DNA from: Mycoplasma struthionis
Lineage (GTDB): Bacteria > Bacillota_I > Bacilli_A > Mycoplasmatales > Metamycoplasmataceae
NCBI RefSeq assembly: GCF_003855455.1
Contig: NZ_CP034044.1
Coordinates: 372,001 to 436,000 of the forward strand
Direction: 5' to 3'
DNA length: 64,000 bases
Below the pieces are notes generated by a model. That model was given only the letters and a program-made list of their open reading frames with translations, was not told the origin of the DNA and did not search any database. Below are positions 21,668-31,552 of this stretch, piece by piece. Position numbers and translations under genes: made by a program. Positions within the stretch are counted from its first letter, which is position 1. Each line of letters starts with the position of its first letter.

Positions 21668-22715
21668 TGAAAGACGATTTAAATATTGATGAACTTTTAA
21701 CTGAGGTTAATAAAACTGACGACACTAAAAAGAAAAGAAACCTAAAAAAGTTAAAGAAAAAGTTCAAAAAGAACCTAAGATAAAAAAAGAAAAAAAGCCT
21801 AAAAAGGATAAAAAAGCTAAAAAAGATAAAAACGAAACAACTGTTTTAGATTTAAATTTAGTTAACATTAAAAAACATAAAGAACCTTTTGAAATAAAAG
21901 ACGAAGACATTACTGTTAAAGTTTTGGATCAAAAAACTTTAAAAGATTTTAAAAAGGCAAACAATAAACCTAGAAAAAAAGATGATAAAATAGATCAAAA
22001 AAATTCAGAAGGCAATATTGTTGAGGTTATTAATATTAAAAAAACTTATTTATCTGGAAACGTTGCAACTGATGTTTTAAGAGGTGTTAGCTTTGAAATT
22101 AAAAGAGGTGAAATAGCCATTTTATATGGTAAATCAGGTTCAGGAAAATCAACTTTGTTAAATATTATTAGTGCATTAGATAGACCTACAAGTGGAGATG
22201 TTATTGTTAATGACGTTAGCTTACCTTATTTAAGTGATAATAAGCAAACTTTATTTAGAAGAGAAAATATTTCATTTATTTTCCAAAACTATAATTTATT
22301 AGCTAATTTAAATAGTTATGACAACGTTGAAACAGGTTCATATTTGCAAAGAGATAAATCAAAACATTTAAATATTAAAGATTTATTTAAACAATTTGAA
22401 CTTGAGCAATGTATGTATAAATATCCATCTCAAATGTCTGGTGGTCAACAACAAAGGGTTTCAATTTTAAGAGCTATTGCTAAAAACTCTGAAATCATGG
22501 TAGCTGATGAACCAACTGGGGCTTTAGATGAAAAAACTGGTCTAACTGTTTTAAAAATATTGCAACAAATAAACAGAGATTATGGAACTACAATAATAAT
22601 AGTTTCTCACGATCCTGACGTTGCTAGTTATGCTGATAAAGTTATTTATTTAGAACAAGGAAAAGTTAAAGAAATTAAAATTCAAACAAGAAAATCAATG
22701 TTAGAAGAGAACTAA
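21667..22715 (+). CDS. LolD/MacB-type ABC ATPase with Lys-rich N-terminal extension, -1 frameshift near its start
   Basis: ATPase partner of the giant permease. The core shows KKTYLSGNVATDVLRGV, Walker A YGKSGSGKST, the Q-loop FIFQNYNLL, signature MSGGQQQR, Walker B VADEPTGALD and H-loop VSHDPDVASYAD, as in LolD/MacB. ATG 21667 overlaps the permease stop (TAATG), but that frame stops after about 38 codons. A -1 shift at or just after AAA AAG (21727-21732; the other frame has a stop at 21726-21728) joins it to a Lys/Pro/Glu-rich tail and then the ATPase core. If instead translation starts at TTG 21924, the core is still complete. The extension is unusual for the family. Confidence 0.85.
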
Positions 22716-22749
22716 AAAAATGAACTAGTGTATAAGCTAGTTCATTTTT
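22716..22749 (+). terminator. Intrinsic terminator after the permease-ATPase operon
   Basis: AAAAATGAACTAG and CTAGTTCATTTTT form a 13-pair stem with an 8-base loop. Confidence 0.88.
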
Positions 22750-22814
22750 ATATTCATTTTTTTTAAAATTTTATTCTAAATTTTAAAATAAAAATAATTT
22801 TATTTGCGTTAATG

Positions 22815-22820
22815 TATAAT
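22815..22820 (+). promoter_or_regulatory. -10 box for the small membrane protein gene
   Basis: TATAAT 24 bases before the AAGGAG-preceded start codon at 22845. It overlaps an upstream in-frame ATG at 22812, which is therefore not the start. Confidence 0.55.
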
Positions 22821-22844
22821 TATTATGTATTTTTAAGGAGAGAT

Positions 22845-23180
22845 ATGACTACTGGATTACTAATAACAATGATTATCTTCGGTACAGTAATAACATCACT
22901 AGTTCTTACAGTAGCGATTTTTATGATCAAAAAATCAGTTCCAAAAATATATAAAAGATTATGTTTAGTTGGACTTGGTTTTATGGCCGCATCAATCATT
23001 TACTTCATGGACATTGTAAACTACTCAATAACAGTAATTAGTTGAAAACAAGTAAAACCGCTAGTAGTTTGCATGTTAATCTTTGCAGTATTATATTTAG
23101 TATATTCTATTGCTACTACAGCAACATTTGCTACTTTTTATATACTAAAAGAGAAAGGGTATAAACTAACAAAAAAATAG
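22845..23180 (+). CDS. Small membrane protein of unknown function
   Basis: This protein has 111 residues with three hydrophobic segments: about residues 4-26 (ITMIIFGTVITSLVLTVAIF), 38-60 (LCLVGLGFMAASIIYFMDIV) and 75-98. The ends are short and basic. AAGGAG lies at the right distance from ATG 22845. It has its own promoter and a terminator, so it is a single-gene unit. I do not recognise a family; nothing in the neighbours indicates its role. Confidence 0.7.
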
Positions 23181-23202
23181 GAAACCGAATTCCTATTTTT
23201 TT
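23172..23202. terminator. Bidirectional terminator
   Basis: AATAGGAA and TTCCTATT, flanked by an A-run and a T-run, form a hairpin between the convergent small membrane protein and LicD-like genes, and can serve both strands. Confidence 0.75.
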
Positions 23203-23929
23203 ATTCTTCTTGTTGATTTATATTTACTGAAGCAAAACTTTTTATATTTTTATAATCTCCAAAAATATTACTTAAATAAAGATCATAATTTTCAAGTACA
23301 TTAACATCAAAATTATCAAAACTTTTTTTATGAACTTTTAAATTTAAATTGGGCAATCATTTTCTATGAGAATTTTTTTTAATTAAGCCTTCTGTTGCTA
23401 TATAGCCTTCTGCATTTTGAATATATAAAATTTCATAAATATCTTTATAGTTAATTAATTTAGTGCTAGGTTTTAAAATCTTAGCTAAAAAACTTTTAAA
23501 TTTATTACTAAAATTTTTTAAGTCATAATAATGTAAATAATGACTCATAAAAGCTCTTTTTCTATTTTTAAATTTTAAGTAATTCAAAATATTTTTTTGA
23601 TTACTTGGAATTAAAAGATTGATTTTAATAAAGACATTATTTTCTAAATTATATTCTTTTTTATTAGCTGAAATAAATAAATTTTGAGGTGAAAAATATT
23701 CTGAATGACTCATTGAATCTAGAACTCTTTGAGGATATAAATATTTTAGTTTTTCATAATCTTTATATTGCATCATAACTTCAAAATGTTCAATATTTTC
23801 ATCTAAAATATAGCCATTAAAAAAAGATAATAAACTTAAATTATCCATTGAATATCACAAGTCATTTTCTTCACAAATTGACACAAATTCTTTTAAAATT
23901 TCTTTATTTTTCATAATTAAAGTATTCAT
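23201..23929 (-). CDS. LicD-family-like protein with altered metal-binding motif
   Basis: The 242-residue protein resembles LicD/FKRP phosphotransferases. These usually carry a block of the form GTLLG-x8-DDDID-V followed by YE. Here it reads DNLSLLSFFNGYILDENIE with DYEKL after it, and the C-terminal Y-x-G-D-Y-M box appears as YLSNIFGDYKNI. The acidic triad is thus D-E-N-I-E instead of D-D-D-I-D. LicD proteins move phosphocholine or similar groups onto surface glycans; a degenerate member may be inactive or use different chemistry. TATAAT at 23945-23940 (minus strand) lies 10 bases before ATG 23929, which favours that start over the in-frame ATG at 23914; neither has a clear ribosome-binding site. 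Family assignment is by eye. Confidence 0.55.
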
Positions 23930-24024
23930 AACTAAAAGTATTATAATTTAAAAGTTAAATACCTGAATAAAAAATCTATAAAAATGGTAAAATATATAAA
24001 TATTGAATATAAAGAAAGGGTTAT

Positions 24025-26172
24025 ATGTCAGAAAAAGTAAAAGTTAAAACAACTGAACAAAAAGCGAAAAGAAAAAAAGTTATTTGAGCTTCTGTTTGAA
24101 CAACTGCTATTGCGGCAGTTATTACAACAGGTGTTGCAGTTCCTTTAGTTCAAGCACATAAATCATTACCAAAACCAACTCCAATTTTAGGAGATAATTC
24201 AGTTTTATTAAGTCTAAGTTCACCAAATGGAGATTCTTCAACAATTACTTATGGTGATGTTGATAAAGTTCACGAACAAGTTAATGCAAGTAAACACATT
24301 GCTTCAGAAGTAGAAAAACATTTAGTTAAATATCTATATGAACAAGAATACAAAGGTTCATTATGATATGAAGCAGTTTATAATGCTGATAAAGCAAAAA
24401 GTGATGAAAAAACATTTGCATTGCCAAGTATTGATAAAGTTAGACAAGATGTCACAAAAGAAATTGATGACCTTGAAGTCAAATTCCAAGAGCAATTTGG
24501 TTTAGAAAAGAAAGCTGATGAAAAATTCTTAGAACAATTAGCTACACCTGAATATGGAAATGCTAAAAATAAACAAGAAGCAATTGATTATAAAGTTACT
24601 CAAAGATTAAGTAACGATGCATTTAGAAGATATCAAACCGAAACTAATTCAGACTTCACTTATTCAGAATTAAAAAATGGTATAGTTGCAAATAAAGATG
24701 TATTTTACACATATCAAGGTAAAAGAGTGGACGTTGCTAAAAAAGGAACAGTAATTAATTTAAGTTTTGCAACTGAAAATCAAAATTATGTTTTACCAGT
24801 TGATAGTGATGTTGAAGTTAAAACAAATACAAAAGATGAAATCAAAATTCCTATTTTTGTAACTAAATCATTTGTTGAAAGTCAAAAAAGAGCAGATAGA
24901 TTTTTAGCTCCTTGAATTAACCGCAAACAATCAATTACCTCATCTATTTCATTATCAGCTCACCCAGTTGCTAAAGATAGTGCTAAAGAATGATCAGTAA
25001 CAAAAGATGAAATAATTAAACTTTTAACATTTAGTGCATACTTAACAGACGATGGAAAAGTTGAATTAGCTTTAGGAGTTGATAAATTACCTACTTTTAA
25101 AGGCTTAAGTTCATTATTGGCAGCTGATAAAATTACACCTCAAATTGAAAATGCGGCACGTAATGATGAAAAATTAATTCAATATGTTGCTTCAGATACA
25201 TCATTAGCTTCAAAATATGGTTCAAATGGTTTTGAAAATATTAAAACAAAAATTGGATCAAAAAATCCAGATGACTACATTCCATTAATTTCAATTCTTT
25301 TAGGCGATGCAACTGCAAATTCAGGTATTTTTAAATTTGAACAAAAAGACAATTTATTTACTAAATTAAAAGAAGAACTTGTAAAAGTATTTGGTGACAA
25401 TCAATTTACAGACACTGATAAATCACAAAAGAAATTTAGTGAAATATTAAATAAAAAGGAAACATTAGAAAAAACTGATAAATACGTTGAAAAATACACA
25501 CGTTATAATGATGCAATTAAAAAATTCATTAATGATATGACAGATCAAGACTTTAATGAAAAATTTGGTTTAGCATTTAGAAATGCATTTGGTCATGAAA
25601 ATGAAAAATATCAAGTTTCTAAAATTATTAAAGTTAAAGATAACTATGTTTTAGTAACTGATAAAGGTATAACAATTGAAAACGTATTTAAATTAGATTC
25701 TGAAGATGTCGTTAGACGTTTAATTACACATGATTTATCAATTTTATCAAAAGCAAATTATACAAGTACTTTAACAACTCAATTATTTAACTTAGACAGT
25801 ATTTTTAGTGAAATTTTAACTAAAGATTTCATGGTAGATGATTTATTAAAAGAAGATGATTTTGTAAGCTATATCAAAAATCAAGATTTAACTACATTAG
25901 ATGGTCAAACAGCTAAGTTTACTGATGAAGATATTGATAAAGCTAAAAAATATGAAGTATTATTAACTCAAATTAAAGATCAAAACTTAATTGATGGTAA
26001 AGCTAACCAAGTAAAAGATTATTTAAAAACTGAAATAGAAAATGGTTTATATAGAGACTATAAATTAGATGCTGATACAAACAAATTCTATTTTGAAACT
26101 CAAGGTAAAGATAAAGACTTATTAACATACTTATTTGAAACTATTACTAAATTTATTAGAGGAAATAACTAG
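24025..26172 (+). CDS. HinT-interacting membrane protein P80
   Basis: Membrane protein of 715 residues. A basic start (KAKRKKVIW) leads into one membrane helix at about residues 20-44 (ASVWTTAIAAVITTGVAVPL); the remainder is an outward Lys/Glu-rich domain without a lipobox. Identification rests on context: it is followed by a lipoprotein of P60 type and by hinT, the same three-gene order described in Mycoplasma hominis, where P80 and P60 form a membrane complex that binds cytosolic HinT. GAAAGGG precedes ATG 24025, with an extended -10 (TGGTAAAAT) upstream near 23984-23992. It ends 11 bases before P60. Confidence 0.8.
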
Positions 26173-26183
26173 AGAGGAGAGAA

Positions 26184-27923
26184 ATGAAAAGAAATAGATT
26201 ATTAGGTTTATTAACTTCATTAGTACCTTTAGCAGTTTTACCTATTGCAGCTAGTTGTTCAACTAAAAAAGAAAACAAAACAACAAGTGCTGGCTTTCAA
26301 GAAAGTGTTTTAAAACAAAATTTAACAAAAAATAATATTTTAACAAGAGTCTCAAATCAATTTTTAGAAACTTTTTATGGAAATGAAGTTGCAACTTTAA
26401 CTGAAGATGAAAAAGCTTCAGATCCAATCAAAGTTTTAATAAACAAACCAAGTTCACAATTATTTAATGATATTAAAAAAGTTTTTAAATTCTATGCTGA
26501 TCAAAAGTTAAAAGAAAACCCTCAATTTTTCTGAAGTTTAAGATCTAATTATATAAATGCTAATGTTGATACAACTGACTTTAACCCTACACCTTTTGCT
26601 ATTCCAACAGATGATCAACTTAAATTTATGCTAAATAATTCAGAATTTATAGAAACTGATATTAGATTAGATTTACAAAAAAGATTACTAGTTTATAACT
26701 ACTTATTAAAAAATAGAGATGAATATAGAAATCTAGCAAATGATAGTTCAGGCCGTGACTTATATCAATTGTCTTTAAAAGATGAAATGAATAAAAAAGA
26801 AACAGCTGACTCAGTTAAAGATCTATATAATGCTTTAAATTTCCAAGATAATTCATTATATCTAATTAAATACTTAATAGATAATCCAAAATTAGAAGAA
26901 TGATCATTTACAGATGATAGAGATATGAATTTACGTTGAGGTCAAGCTAATGTATCATCATTCGCGGAATTTAATGCATTAGCATCATATAACCCAAGTG
27001 CTACACCTCAATATGACTTTAACCCTCCAATTAAAAACCCTGATTTACTAATTGCAACAGGATCTTCAGAAGGTCAAGACGTTTTAAAAACTTTATTAGC
27101 ATATAAAGGTTTAACAGCTAATACATCAAGTGGAGAACTTTCAGGTACTTTAGCAAACGTTAAAGCTGATTTATCAAGCGTATTTGGATTTGTAGATCCA
27201 AGAACAAATCGTGTTTATTCACAAGATAGTTTCAAATTTGCAAAAATATTAGCTCAAGTAGGTAAACCACCTAAAGCTAAAAAAGACGGTTCTTTTGATA
27301 GCAAATTATCAGAAAAGAAACTAGACACTTTAGCAGCTGAAGATATTCAATTCGAAGGTTTAAATAGAGATAGTATTAATAAAAATTTATTTACTAAACA
27401 AATTACAGTAGATCAAACAACTTACACTCTTCAATACAAAATTAATGCTTTAATTACTTTTGATGGTCAAGCTGTTACAATCCCTGTGCGTTTGAGTGTT
27501 AAAGAATTAGGCGCAAGAAACTATTATGATTACAGTGCTAAATTAAAATATACAGAAAGTTCAAATTCAGTTAGTGAAGTAGATTTACCAAACTTTAACT
27601 TAGATAAATATCCTCAAACTGTTGATATGATTAAGGATAATAAAATCCAAGCTAAATATGTAATTAAAATTTCACCATTATATAGAACAGAAACTGTTAA
27701 AGAAGGTGATCAAGATGTTTCTAAAGAAGTTTTAACTTTTAATGGAACACCTTGAGAAAGTGCAACTCAACAAGAAAATATAGCCTTAACTATAGCAACA
27801 AATGATGCGGATAATTTATATCGTGAAGCTGTAAAATACTTTAAATTCTTAGGCTTTAAATTTGACGAGCAAAAAATGAATAGAAATGTTACAGACATTT
27901 TAAAAATAGAAGGATTAATTTAA
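26184..27923 (+). CDS. HinT-interacting lipoprotein P60
   Basis: Surface lipoprotein of 579 residues with signal MKRNRLLGLL...LPIAASC, Cys25. In-frame TGA codons are read as Trp. AGAGGAGAG precedes the start. The stop TAA overlaps the hinT start (TAATG), giving tight coupling. Order and sizes match P60 of the M. hominis P80-P60-HinT operon. No enzyme motif was seen in the mature part; a role in anchoring a membrane complex is from the literature on M. hominis. Confidence 0.82.
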
Positions 27924-28249
27924 TGGAACGAGATATTTTTCAAAGAATCATTGATCGTGATTTACCAGCAACAATAATATATGAAGATGCCAAAGTTATA
28001 GCATTTTTAGATATTAATCCAGAAACAAAAGGACACTTTTTAGTAGTATCTAAAAAATACTCAGAAAATTTATATGACATTAAAGATGAAGATTTAGCTG
28101 AGCTTATGCTAGCAGCTAGAAAACTAGCTTTAGAACAAACTGAGAGACTACACGCTACTGGTTTTAGATTAGTTGTAAACAACAACGAATCAGCAGGGCA
28201 ACAAGTGTTCAGAACTCACGTACACATTATTCCTTATTATGAAGACTAA
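27923..28249 (+). CDS. hinT: HIT-family nucleotide hydrolase HinT
   Basis: Histidine-triad protein of 108 residues, hydrolysing purine nucleoside phosphoramidates and aminoacyl adenylates. It has the start FQRIIDRDLPATIIYEDAKV, then AFLDINPETKGHFLVV, then the C-terminal GQQVFRTHVHIIP. In the usual HxHxH triad the first His is Arg here (RTHVH); the central His, which is the nucleophile, and the last His are kept. It overlaps P60 by one base and ends in a terminator. In M. hominis HinT binds the P80/P60 complex. Confidence 0.93.
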   Translation: MERDIFQRIIDRDLPATIIYEDAKVIAFLDINPETKGHFLVVSKKYSENLYDIKDEDLAELMLAARKLALEQTERLHATGFRLVVNNNESAGQQVFRTHVHIIPYYED

Positions 28250-28274
28250 AAAATCAACAAACGTTGATTTTTTT
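28248..28274 (+). terminator. Intrinsic terminator after hinT
   Basis: AAATCAAC-AAAC-GTTGATTT followed by a T-run, straight after the hinT stop. Confidence 0.85.
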
Positions 28275-28288
28275 GTTATTATTTTTTT

Positions 28289-28947
28289 ATGGATATAGTA
28301 GAAAAAAAGTAATTATTTTAAAAAAAATACCAGTAAATGAATATGATGAAATAATTGAATGTTTAGGAGAAAATGGATTATTTAGTTTCTTTGCTCCTGG
28401 TATAAAAAAAATTACCTCAAAAAATGCCTTTAATTTGCTACTATTTTCTTTAAGTTTTCTTGAATTAATTAACTCACATAAACCAAATTTACTTTTAAGA
28501 TTAAAAAAAGCAACAGCTTTAATTACTCTTGAAAACTATACTAATTTTTTAAAAGATATTGAAGTAATTAAAACTTTTTTATTAAAATTAAGTCCTGGCA
28601 ATTGTTCAGAAATTATTAATACTTATGAAAAATTAATTCCATTATTAAAAACTAAGACAAAATCAGTAACAAACTATTTATTGTATAAGATCTTAATAAA
28701 AGAAGGTATTAATCCTATTTTAGATCATTGTGCTGAATGTAATAATTTAGATAATATAGTTGATTTTTCATTTCATAAAGGTGGTTTTTTATGTTCTATT
28801 CATTCAAAAAACGAAATAGATGTTAAATATTTAAGAGCAATATATTATATAAATAAAGATTTTGAAACATTTGATAAAGCTTGTGATTATCAAGTTTCTG
28901 AATATATCTATAATATCTTAGTTGCATATTTAAATGAAAATATGTAA
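28289..28947 (+). CDS. recO: DNA repair protein RecO, -1 frameshift at codon 6
   Basis: RecO loads RecA with RecR in recombination repair. The body shows the OB-fold start VIILKKIPVNEYDEIIECLG, then GLFSFFAPGIKKITSKN, and a Cys cluster (HCAECNNL ... GFLC). No good start is found in the main frame near the N-terminus. ATG 28289 in the neighbouring frame gives MDIVEK and then stops at 28310; a -1 slip at A AAA AAG (28303-28309) gives MDIVEKKVIILKK, which looks like a normal RecO start, 219 residues in total. The alternative is one lost A in the A7 run. There is no ribosome-binding site; TATTAT lies 6 bases before ATG, so a leaderless mRNA is possible. Confidence 0.8.
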
Positions 28948-28948
28948 A

Positions 28949-28977
28949 AAAAAGTAGCTTAATTGCTACTTTTTTTA
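28949..28977. terminator. Bidirectional terminator between recO and valS
   Basis: AAAAAAGTAGC-TTAATT-GCTACTTTTTT between the convergent genes; the valS stop codon lies in the loop. A/T runs on both sides suit termination in both directions. Confidence 0.85.
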
Positions 28978-31475
28978 GATTTTAATTGTTCTTCATAGAA
29001 TGCTAGTTGTTCACTGAATTCTGCAATTTTATCTTTTTTATCTTGAATAGTTTTAGGATTTGCTTTAGCCATAAAGTCAGGATTTGAAATAAATCTTGAA
29101 TTAAATTCTATTTCGAATTTGCATTTTTCTATTAACTTTTTCAATTCTTCTAATTCCGCTTTAGCTGCATTTTCATCTAATTTAATATAAATTTCTTGAT
29201 TTAAAACTTTTAAAGATAAATCATGATTTTCTTTAAATTCGAAGTTTGTTAGTTTATTAATAATTAATAAATCATTTTCTGATAATTGATTATTATCTAA
29301 ATAGAAATATAAAGTTTGTGATTTTGATATTTTTTTATCTTCACGGTATTTTCTTAAAGTTGTAATTAAAGAAATAATAAATTTAACATTATTTTCTTTA
29401 ATATCACTTACTTTAATTAAATCATCTACTTGTTTTTCTAAAAGTTCATCTTCATACATTGTTTCAAATAAATAATCTGTTAAAAAAGGCATGTATGGAT
29501 GTAAAACAATTAACATTTGTTTAAATAAGTGATGAATTAAGTTGGCGTTATTTTTGAATTTTAAAAACTCTAAATATCAAGAAGAAAAATCATTAATTAT
29601 AAAGTCTTGAATATGTTTAAAAATAATAGTAAATTCATATTTTTTCATAGCTTCATCTACATTATTTTTAAATTCATTAAATTTATTAATGATTCAAAAA
29701 TCATACTCATCTAAGTTTTTTGTATTAAAATCAATTTCAGTTCTTTCAAAATTATTTATTAAACGTGCTATGTTTCAGAATTTGTTAATAAATAATCTAG
29801 CCATTTGAATTTTTTCATCACCATAATTAATGTCTTGTCCAGGAGTTGAATTAAAAATTAAAGACATTTTTAAAACATCAGATCCATATTGATCAATAAC
29901 AGCGATAGGATCAATTCCATTGCCTAAAGATTTAGACATTTTTCTACCTTGTGAATCTCTTACTAAACCATGTAATAAAACTTTTTTAAATGGTTTTTTA
30001 TGCATAAAATGTAATCCTTGGAAATACATTCTAGAAACTCAGAAGAAAATAATATCATATCCAGTTACTAATAAATCAGTTGGGTAGTAATGATTTAATT
30101 TTTCATTACTTTGAGGTCAACCTAAGAAAACAAAAGGACTTAGAGCTGATGAAAATCAAGTATCTAAAACGTCATTATCTTGACTTCAACCTTGACCAGG
30201 ACTTTCGATTTGAACTTTAATTTGGTCATCTTTATATCATGCAGGAATTCTATGACCTCATCAAATTTGACGACTTATTGTTCAATCATGAGCGTTTTCC
30301 ATTCATTGTCTTAAAGTACTTTCAAAACGTACAGGAATAATTTCAACTTTATCTTCGCTATCTAAATGATTTAAAATATCTTTAGCTAATTTTTCCATTT
30401 TAACAAATCATTGAGGTTGAACTAAAACTTCAATAGCTTCTTTTGATCTTTCTGAATATCCAACGTTTGAAATAACTTTTTCTTCTTTAATTAAATAACC
30501 TTCTGCTTTTAATTTTTTGGCTATTTCTTCTCTTGCTTTGAAACGGTCTAAACCTTTAAATTCAGCTGCGTTTTCATTCATTAATCCATTTTTATCAATG
30601 CTTTCAACTAAATCTAGTTTATAGTTTTTAATTATTTCAATGTCATCCATTGCATGAGCTGAAACTTTCATTAGCCCACTACCAAAGTTAGGATCAATAC
30701 TTTCTGATTTAACAATAGGTATTTCTTTTTTTGTTAAAGGATGAACAATTATTTTATTAATTAAATCATTAACTCTTTTATCTTCGGGATTAATTGCAAT
30801 AGCAACGTCTGAATAAAGTGTTTCTACTCTTGTTGTTGCTATTTCTAAATACTCATCACTATCTTTAATTGGATATTTAATGTAGTACATTTTTTGTTCA
30901 GTTTCTTTATTAATTACTTCAATATTAGATAAAGCAGTTTGTAATTTAGGATCTCAATTTATAGCTTTATTATCTCTATAAATTAAACCTTCTTTATACA
31001 TTTGAACAAATATTTTTAAAACAGCTTCGTTAGCTTGAGAATCTAAAGTAAATCTTTCTGATTCATAGTCTAAAGCTAAACCTAATTTTCCTCATTGTTG
31101 AGTTATATTATTTGAATATTCATCTTTTCATTTTCAAATTTCTTCTATTAAAGCTTCACGGCCGATATCATATCTTGTTAGTTTTTTGTTTTCTAGTAAT
31201 TGTTTTTCAACTACTGCTTGTGTAGCAATACCAGCATGATCTTTACCTGGTAAAAATAAAACATCATATCCATGTAATTTTTTATATCTTATAACAGTGT
31301 CTTGAATATAACCATCTAAAGCATGACCAATATGTAATTTTCCTGTTACATTAGGAGGTGGTAAAATGATGGTAAAAGGTTTTTTATTTTTATCATGTTT
31401 TGAAAAGAACCTTCTTTCAATTCATTTAGCATTTCTTTTTTCTTCAATTAATTTATGATCTAAATTTTTTTCCAT
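28959..31475 (-). CDS. valS: Valyl-tRNA synthetase
   Basis: Class I aminoacyl-tRNA synthetase of 838 residues. The HIGH motif is in [13 protein letters not shown] near residue 40, [10 protein letters not shown] follows, the editing domain carries [16 protein letters not shown] appears in [11 protein letters not shown], and a C-terminal coiled-coil arm ([17 protein letters not shown]) is present. AAAGGAG precedes ATG 31475. The frame is open upstream of this ATG for some distance, back toward the OppF-like gene, but the ribosome-binding site and the usual distance to HIGH support this start. It is the last gene of the long minus-strand block. Confidence 0.95.
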
Positions 31476-31552
31476 TTCACTTACTCCTTTATTTTCTTTA
31501 ATTATTTCATTATCAATACTTAAATCAATAATTGTTGTTTCTTGAAAACTTT

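Noticed and set aside
22812-22845. Upstream ATG for the small membrane protein
   Set aside because: It overlaps the -10 box TATAAT and lacks a ribosome-binding site; ATG 22845 has AAGGAG at correct distance.
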